Of a DNA stretch of 9,166 bases, positions 4,252 through 9,166 are shown piece by piece. The notes under the pieces are model-generated. The model searched no databases, had not been told where the DNA came from, and saw only the letters and a list, made by a program, of their open reading frames with translations. The DNA comes from DATJXG01 sp035500455 (GTDB taxonomy: Bacteria; Acidobacteriota; Terriglobia; Terriglobales; Acidobacteriaceae), in the NCBI GenBank assembly GCA_035500455.1, contig DATJXG010000405.1, positions 1 to 9,166 on the forward strand. Reading direction: 5' to 3'. Numbering within the stretch: the first letter of the stretch is position 1; every line of letters starts with the position of its first letter. A program made the translations under genes and the position numbers.

Positions 4252-7200
4252 ATGAAGGCGTTCGTTTTGGCGCAGGTTCGCGCATCCGCTCTGTTGCTTT
4301 TTGTGGGACTGGTTGCAGCCGTGCCGTCGGCATTCAGCCAGACCGCCACGCTCTCGCCGGCTTCGAGTTCTTTCGGATCGGTGGGCATTGGTGGTTCCAC
4401 CGCGAAGACGTTCACTCTAAAAAACACAGGCACAGCCGCATTGGGCGTGACCAGCATCAGCGCCAGCGGCGATTTTTCCGCGAGCGCCAGTTGCGGCTCG
4501 GTAGCTGCTAAAGGCAGCTGCTCCATCTCGGTTACTTTCACGCCCACAGCAGTCGGTTCACGCACCGGCACGCTCACGGTGGCTGATTCCGCCGGCACCC
4601 AGACCAGCAGCCTGACCGGTACAGGCGCGGCTCCGGCGACGATCAGTCCGGCGTCGCGTTCGTTCGGCAACGTTGCCATTGGGGCGACCAGCGCGGTCAA
4701 GACCTTCACGGTGGCAAACAAGTCCACGTCAACGATGTCATTCACTGTCGCGGCGCCCGCCGGTTTCTCCGAAACGGACAATTGCGGGTCGGTCGCGACC
4801 AAAGCTTCGTGCACAATCAGCGCGTCAGCTGCGCCCACCGCCGCCGGCGCTGAGAGCGGAACGTTCAGCGTCAGCTATAGCGGTTTCGGCAGCCCTCTGT
4901 CTGCCACCGCCACGGCAACCGGCATCGCTCCGGTAACCATTTCTCCGGCCACGCGCGCCTTTGGCAACGTAGCAGCGGGAACCACCAGCGCGGCCAAGAC
5001 CTTCACGGTTACCAACAAAACAGCCTCGGTGATGGCATTCACGATCACTCCTAGCGCTGGATTTGTGGAGACGGATACCTGCTCGTCGGTCGCCGCCAAC
5101 GCTACCTGCACTATCAATGCGTCGTTTGCGCCTACAGCCGCGGGCGCGCAAACAGGCACCATCGGCGTCAGCTATAGCGGCTTCGGCAGCCCGCTCTCAG
5201 TGAGCGTTACCGGCACCGGAATCGCTCCGGTCACGGTTTCGCCGGCCACGCTGGCATTCAGTACAACCCTGAAAGTTGGGACACCCAGCGGCAGCAAGAC
5301 GGTCACAATCAATAACAAGGCCACGGTGGCGCTGGCCATTCAGAGCATCGTCACGAGCCCCGCCGATTACGCGCAGACCAACAACTGCAGCACTTCCGTA
5401 GCTGCAGGCAAGTCCTGCACGGTGACCGTGATCTTCACTCCCACAATCGCAGGAAGCATCCCCGGGACGCTCACCATCAGCGACGGCGCGGTGGGCAGTC
5501 CTCAAGTCGTAACCATGACAGGCAGCGGTGTGGTCACGAACTTGAGGTCGATTGCCATCACTCCCGCGAATTCCTCGGTGCCGAAGGGCGCGGCCATGCA
5601 GTTCAAGGCCATGGGCACTTACAACAACGGTACGACCGGCGACGTCACTGCCGCCGCCGTCTGGACTTCAACCAACCCGGCGGTCGTTTCGATCGTGAGC
5701 AATACGGGTCTTGCCACCGGCGTCGCCGGCGGCACGACGACAATTTCCGCTGCGGTAGCCGGAACTACCACAGTCAGCGGTTCGACGGGGGTCACGGTTT
5801 CCGGCGCTGCGCTGGCCTCGATTGCGCTCTCGCCGGCTACGGTAAGCATCGCTCCCGGCGCGACCCAGATGTACTCCGCGATGGGAACCTACACCGACGG
5901 CACCACTGGAGCTCTGGCGGCAAATACGCTGGTGTTCGGCTCCGATAACACTGGCGTCGCCAGCATCAACAGCAGCGGCATGGCTACCGGCGTCAACGGT
6001 GGCACCGCTAACATCCGGGCCGCCTCCGGTACGATTACCTCCCCCGCAGTTCCTCTTACCGTGACCGGGCCGACGTTGCAGTCGATCACCATCACTCCCA
6101 GCTCTCCCTCAATTCAGAAAGGCCTGACCCAGCAGTTCACCGCCACTGGCAACTACAGTGACGGCACGCATCCCGACCTGACCACGCAAGTGACCTGGTC
6201 GGCAGCTCCGGCCGCCAACCTGACCATCAGCAACACGGCCGGCTCGCAAGGACTGGCCACCGCGGTAGCCGTTGGTCCGGCTACTGTGACGGCCTTATGG
6301 GGAGGCGCAACGGTGCAGGCCACGATGGGCGCAACCGTTGCCCCGCCGCCGCTGACGGCCATTACCGTGACCCCGGCCAGCGTCAACCTGGGCATCGGCG
6401 CACAGCAGCAATATAGAGCCATGGGCACTTACGCCGACGGCACGACTGCAGACATCACCAACCAGGTGACCTGGATCTCCGGGAATACCTCGCTGGTCAG
6501 CATCAACACTGCCGGCATGGCGACCGTACTCGGGACCAGCAGCACCGCCATCCCGATCTCGGCCAGCCTGGGCACGGTCACTTCCAATCCGCCGGCATTC
6601 CTCAGCGCGCTCTCCAGCCTGCCGCGGGTTTGCCCCGAAGCCACTATCGACATGAAAGTGTTGATCGTGACCAATAACGCAGCCGGTTATGTGGACGTGC
6701 CGGCCATCGAGCAGATTCTCAACTACATCGGCACGCCCTACACGGAGATGGACATTTCGGCGGTTTCTGCGAGTGTCCTTTCCGATGGCGCCTGCCACGG
6801 CTACTACCAGGGCGTGATCATGGCGTTCGGCGACGATATCTACAGCGCCGCCGGCCTGTACGCCACGCTGAACACCTACGAGACCACATTCCAAGTGCGG
6901 CAGGTGAACTGGTTCTTCAATCCCACGCCGGATTATGGCTTCAACTACGCCGCCAGCACCGTTCCGTCGACCACCACCTACTCGGCGAACTTCTCCGCGG
7001 CGGCGGCAACGGTATTTCCCAACATCAACACGGCGACGCCGCTCTCCATCAGCGGGGCGTTCATTTATCTCTCTCCGCTCTACACTCCGGCCGCCGGGGC
7101 GACGGTTACCCCGCTGCTGACCGATGCTGCCGGGAATGTTCTATCGGCAATCTACGCCCCGGGCAATGGGCAGCAGATTCTGAGCCAGACCTTCGACAGC

Positions 7201-8622
7201 AACCAGTACCTCATGCACAATCTGGTGCTGGCGTATGGCCTGGTGAACTGGGTGACCAAAGGCGTCTTCCTCGGCGACTACCACGTGTACGCGGCGGCGC
7301 AGGTGGATGACTTCTTCATCAACGACGCGGAGTGGAAGCCGGGCACACCGTGCACCGATCCCATCACCCACGACCGCACCGCCTCCGATGCAGCGACCCT
7401 GGGGACGTTCCGCCTCACCGGGACGGACATGCCGCAACTGGTGGCCTGGCAGAACAGCCTGCAGACCGATCCGCTGCTGAAGGGCTTCCAGTTGACCATG
7501 GCCTTCAACGGCGTCGGTACCACCGGCAATAACGATTGGACGGGCGTTGCAACTCCCGGCCGCGCCAGCGACACTCTGTTGACCACGCTGCCCAGCTACG
7601 AGCAGTACTTCCACTGGATCAGCCACACCTACGACCACCCCAACACCCTGAACGGGCTGCACAAGTCCGATCCGGGTGGTGACACTGACAATCCGCAGGT
7701 GGATTCGATCGACCTGGAAATTCTCACCAATCTGTTCGTGGGCAATGGCACCGGCCAGAACCTGGATGTGGACCCCAGCGATACCACAGCTCCTGCTGGA
7801 GTGGTGCCGTTGATGTTCACCGACTTCAACCCCATCAACCTAGTGAGCCCGGGCGTTACCGGTCTGAACGATACGGTGGTGCCGAGCTACCTGTATGCCG
7901 ACGGCATCCGCTACGTGGTGAGCGACACTTCAGTGATTGGCCAGCCCAACAACGGGCCGAACCCCTCGCCGAATGTCGGCATCGTGAACATCATCCCGGG
8001 AACCGCTACTCCCTCCGGTATCTACGAAGTGCCGCGCTATCCCAACGACGTGTACTACAACGCCGCCAACTGGGCTGACGATCAGGCGGAGTTCCACTGC
8101 ATCTACGGCCCGACTCCGGGACCCGCCCAGCCTCCGTATGACACTTACAACGCGGCGCAGATACTGGATTTCACCAGCTCGCAGTTTGTGGTGAATATGC
8201 TCAAGGGCGACATGGATCCGCAGATGTTCCATCAGCCTGACCTGCACTTCTCCGACAACGCAGCGGCGCTGGGGATGACCGGCTCGCACGTGTCCTCGCT
8301 GATCAGCGATACTTACAACCAGACCTTCAGCAAGTACGAAGCGCTCTACAAGCTGCCGGTGCTCAGCCTCACCCTCGATCAATTGGGAGTGGCGATGCAG
8401 AACCGGAACACCTACAACCTCTCGGGAGCGACCGCCAGCCTGATCGGCGTGGGCGGGGCGAGCCCGAGCATCAGCATCACCGTGCCGACCAGCGCGACGG
8501 TACCGACGGCGGTGATTCCGGTGTCGGGCCTGAACAGCAACGGTGCGGAGTCGTACGGTGGAAAGAGCATTTCGCACATCACTGTAAATGTTGGGCAGAC
8601 CGTAACCCTCCCCCTTCAATAG
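4252..8622 (+). CDS. Secreted multidomain protein: 4 ASH + 4 Big_2 domains and an Agd3-like (CE18/CBM87) polysaccharide deacetylase module
   Basis: The product has 1456 residues. Residues 1-29 are a Sec signal peptide (MKAFVLAQVRASALLLF then AVPSAFS, cleavage before Gln30). Four ASH/choice-of-anchor D repeats start near 31, 129, 228 and 327. Each carries a Cys pair 8-9 residues apart, likely disulfides. Four Big_2 Ig-like domains start near 431, 521, 609 and 701, each with a GTYxDGTT-like strand. From about 799 (MKVLIVTNNAAGYVDVP) a different module begins, resembling the carbohydrate-binding and catalytic parts of Agd3, the Aspergillus galactosaminogalactan deacetylase. Catalytic-type motifs appear in NodB order: VDD (Asp1019, Asp1020), HTYDH (His1125, His1129), VPRYP (Arg1262) and MFHQPD (His1327). 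A beta-rich end domain (about 1384-1456) closes the protein. Inferred role: metal-dependent N-deacetylation of an extracellular amino-sugar polymer. No C-terminal sorting signal or membrane anchor is visible. Architecture is confident; the CE18 assignment is from motif recognition only. Confidence 0.82.
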   Translation: MKAFVLAQVRASALLLFVGLVAAVPSAFSQTATLSPASSSFGSVGIGGSTAKTFTLKNTGTAALGVTSISASGDFSASASCGSVAAKGSCSISVTFTPTAVGSRTGTLTVADSAGTQTSSLTGTGAAPATISPASRSFGNVAIGATSAVKTFTVANKSTSTMSFTVAAPAGFSETDNCGSVATKASCTISASAAPTAAGAESGTFSVSYSGFGSPLSATATATGIAPVTISPATRAFGNVAAGTTSAAKTFTVTNKTASVMAFTITPSAGFVETDTCSSVAANATCTINASFAPTAAGAQTGTIGVSYSGFGSPLSVSVTGTGIAPVTVSPATLAFSTTLKVGTPSGSKTVTINNKATVALAIQSIVTSPADYAQTNNCSTSVAAGKSCTVTVIFTPTIAGSIPGTLTISDGAVGSPQVVTMTGSGVVTNLRSIAITPANSSVPKGAAMQFKAMGTYNNGTTGDVTAAAVWTSTNPAVVSIVSNTGLATGVAGGTTTISAAVAGTTTVSGSTGVTVSGAALASIALSPATVSIAPGATQMYSAMGTYTDGTTGALAANTLVFGSDNTGVASINSSGMATGVNGGTANIRAASGTITSPAVPLTVTGPTLQSITITPSSPSIQKGLTQQFTATGNYSDGTHPDLTTQVTWSAAPAANLTISNTAGSQGLATAVAVGPATVTALWGGATVQATMGATVAPPPLTAITVTPASVNLGIGAQQQYRAMGTYADGTTADITNQVTWISGNTSLVSINTAGMATVLGTSSTAIPISASLGTVTSNPPAFLSALSSLPRVCPEATIDMKVLIVTNNAAGYVDVPAIEQILNYIGTPYTEMDISAVSASVLSDGACHGYYQGVIMAFGDDIYSAAGLYATLNTYETTFQVRQVNWFFNPTPDYGFNYAASTVPSTTTYSANFSAAAATVFPNINTATPLSISGAFIYLSPLYTPAAGATVTPLLTDAAGNVLSAIYAPGNGQQILSQTFDSNQYLMHNLVLAYGLVNWVTKGVFLGDYHVYAAAQVDDFFINDAEWKPGTPCTDPITHDRTASDAATLGTFRLTGTDMPQLVAWQNSLQTDPLLKGFQLTMAFNGVGTTGNNDWTGVATPGRASDTLLTTLPSYEQYFHWISHTYDHPNTLNGLHKSDPGGDTDNPQVDSIDLEILTNLFVGNGTGQNLDVDPSDTTAPAGVVPLMFTDFNPINLVSPGVTGLNDTVVPSYLYADGIRYVVSDTSVIGQPNNGPNPSPNVGIVNIIPGTATPSGIYEVPRYPNDVYYNAANWADDQAEFHCIYGPTPGPAQPPYDTYNAAQILDFTSSQFVVNMLKGDMDPQMFHQPDLHFSDNAAALGMTGSHVSSLISDTYNQTFSKYEALYKLPVLSLTLDQLGVAMQNRNTYNLSGATASLIGVGGASPSISITVPTSATVPTAVIPVSGLNSNGAESYGGKSISHITVNVGQTVTLPLQ
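4639..5232 (+). repeat. Tandem 297-bp repeat encoding ASH domains 2 and 3
   Basis: Two consecutive 99-codon units encode proteins identical at about two thirds of positions, with no gaps. At the DNA level the unit ends are closest: GCGTCAGCTATAGCGG recurs exactly 297 nt apart (from 4869 and from 5166), followed by near-identical TTCGGCAGCCC. The flanking ASH 1 and 4 are more divergent, which indicates that units 2 and 3 arose from the most recent internal duplication. Confidence 0.75.
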
Positions 8623-8644
8623 CGCGGGCAAAATACGGGCTGCA

Positions 8645-8683
8645 GCACTGGCGGAGGAGTCGAACCTGGCTCCTCCGCTGTGC
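8645..8683 (+). terminator. Terminator-like hairpin after the large secreted protein gene
   Basis: GCGGAGGAG (8651-8659) pairs perfectly with CTCCTCCGC (8670-8678) across a 10-nt loop. GCAC (8645-8648) and GTGC (8680-8683) extend the stem across a small internal loop. Only GTTT follows, so the T-run is short. The position 23 nt after the stop codon and the strong stem make an intrinsic terminator likely. Confidence 0.6.
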
Positions 8684-8834
8684 GTTTGGGCGAGAATGTG
8701 CTTTTCCGTTCTGTTGAAGGTAGTGATGGCCTGCCTTTTGTCCTGCCAAGCCTTTCCTCTCCGCGTGGCAAGATGATGCTCTGACGGTTTCTTACCGGCA
8801 CATGTTTATCAAGACCTACCAGTCGAATCCGTTC

Positions 8835-8840
8835 TATACT
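8835..8840 (+). promoter_or_regulatory. Candidate -10 box of the dehydrogenase gene
   Basis: TATACT matches TATAAT at five of six bases and lies 38 nt before the ATG at 8879. No good -35 is seen at 16-18 nt spacing, so this is weak evidence. Confidence 0.3.
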
Positions 8841-8878
8841 TCCCGCTCACTTCCATTCGGCACTGTTGAAGAAACTCG

Positions 8879-9166
8879 ATGAAAGCGATTGTGCGCACCC
8901 GATACGGATCAGCAGACGTGGTGAAGTTTGCCGAGGTAGCGAAACCTTCGCCCGCGGGCGATGAGGTCCTGATCAAGCTGTGCGCGGCATCGGTAAATCC
9001 CCTGGACGTATTCTTGATGAAAGGCGCGCCCTGGAACCGCCTGTTCCCGGGACTGGGCAGGCCAAAATACGAGATCCTGGGCTGTGACATTGCCGGGCGA
9101 GTGGAGGCAGTGGGCAGAAACGCCCGGCGGTTTCAACCAGGGGACGAGGTGTTTGGGGTCACAGGT
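8879..9166 (+). CDS. Medium-chain dehydrogenase/reductase (quinone oxidoreductase-like), N-terminal part, 3' truncated
   Basis: An open frame of 96 codons runs from the ATG at 8879 to the window edge with no stop. It begins MKAIVRTRYGSADVVKF, the standard opening of NAD(P)-dependent zinc-type or quinone-oxidoreductase MDR proteins. The GroES-like ADH_N domain shows DEVLIKLCAASVNPLDVFLM (about 28-47), with the ASVNPxD motif typical of the zinc-independent quinone oxidoreductase branch. It continues with LGCDIAGRVEAVGRNARRFQPGDEVFGV (about 67-94), the MDR signature ending in GDEVFG. The cofactor-binding Rossmann half is outside the window, so substrate and NADH/NADPH preference cannot be judged. 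No strong Shine-Dalgarno is visible (GAAGAAA upstream). It follows a terminator-like hairpin, so it probably has its own promoter. Confidence 0.9.
   Translation, partial: MKAIVRTRYGSADVVKFAEVAKPSPAGDEVLIKLCAASVNPLDVFLMKGAPWNRLFPGLGRPKYEILGCDIAGRVEAVGRNARRFQPGDEVFGVTG

Noticed and set aside
7930..8631. Minus-strand 233-codon frame opposite the deacetylase module
   Set aside because: It is a shadow of the real plus-strand frame; its composition is dominated by Arg, Val and His and no motif is present.
8727..8742. Sigma-54-like TGGCCTG-N4-TTGTC upstream of the dehydrogenase
   Set aside because: The -12 GC dinucleotide is missing (GT instead), and this dinucleotide is essentially invariant.
1..9166. 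CRISPR array, tRNA or rRNA genes, transposase
   Set aside because: No regularly spaced repeats outside coding Ig units, no cloverleaf-like sequence and no transposase motifs were seen on either strand.

Overview
The window is a GC-rich chromosomal stretch that most resembles an Acidobacteriota genome. This assignment is an inference. It rests on the CBS/CorC protein followed by era, secreted proteins built from tandem ASH (choice-of-anchor D) and Big_2 Ig-like repeats, and short GC-rich palindromes between genes. No taxonomic marker was compared.

Layout. (1) Bases 1-673 hold the 3' end of a CorC/HlyC-type CBS-domain membrane protein. It is followed on the same strand by era (706-1659), an essential GTPase of 30S ribosome assembly. 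A small GC palindrome separates them, and a likely bidirectional terminator lies after era. (2) Convergent to era is a FAD-linked oxidase of the alditol/xylitol oxidase type (1695-3059, minus), with a Tat-like signal and a probable TTG start. (3) A divergent control region (3060-3516) carries a REP-like palindrome, an 11-bp dyad and a full match to the sigma-54 (-24/-12) promoter consensus. This promoter faces a 100-residue membrane protein gene (3517-3819) with a strong Shine-Dalgarno sequence. (4) A 432-nt gene-free stretch (3820-4251) contains a long imperfect hairpin just after the small gene and a pseudoknot-capable element in the leader of the next gene. (5) A large secreted protein (4252-8622, 1456 residues) has a signal peptide, four ASH domains, four Big_2 domains and a C-terminal module of about 660 residues. 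That module carries polysaccharide-deacetylase motifs in the order and style of the Agd3 (CE18/CBM87) exopolysaccharide deacetylases. A terminator hairpin follows. (6) From 8879 to the window end is the 5' part of a medium-chain dehydrogenase/reductase gene, open at the edge.

The genes do not form one obvious operon. CorC-Era is a housekeeping pair. The oxidase and the large protein are both predicted to be exported and to act on carbohydrate-type substrates, but no functional link is demonstrated. The two points most worth following are the Ig-repeat-bearing Agd3-like deacetylase, which suggests modification of a surface or matrix amino-sugar polymer, and the sigma-54-controlled small membrane protein with its upstream dyad.
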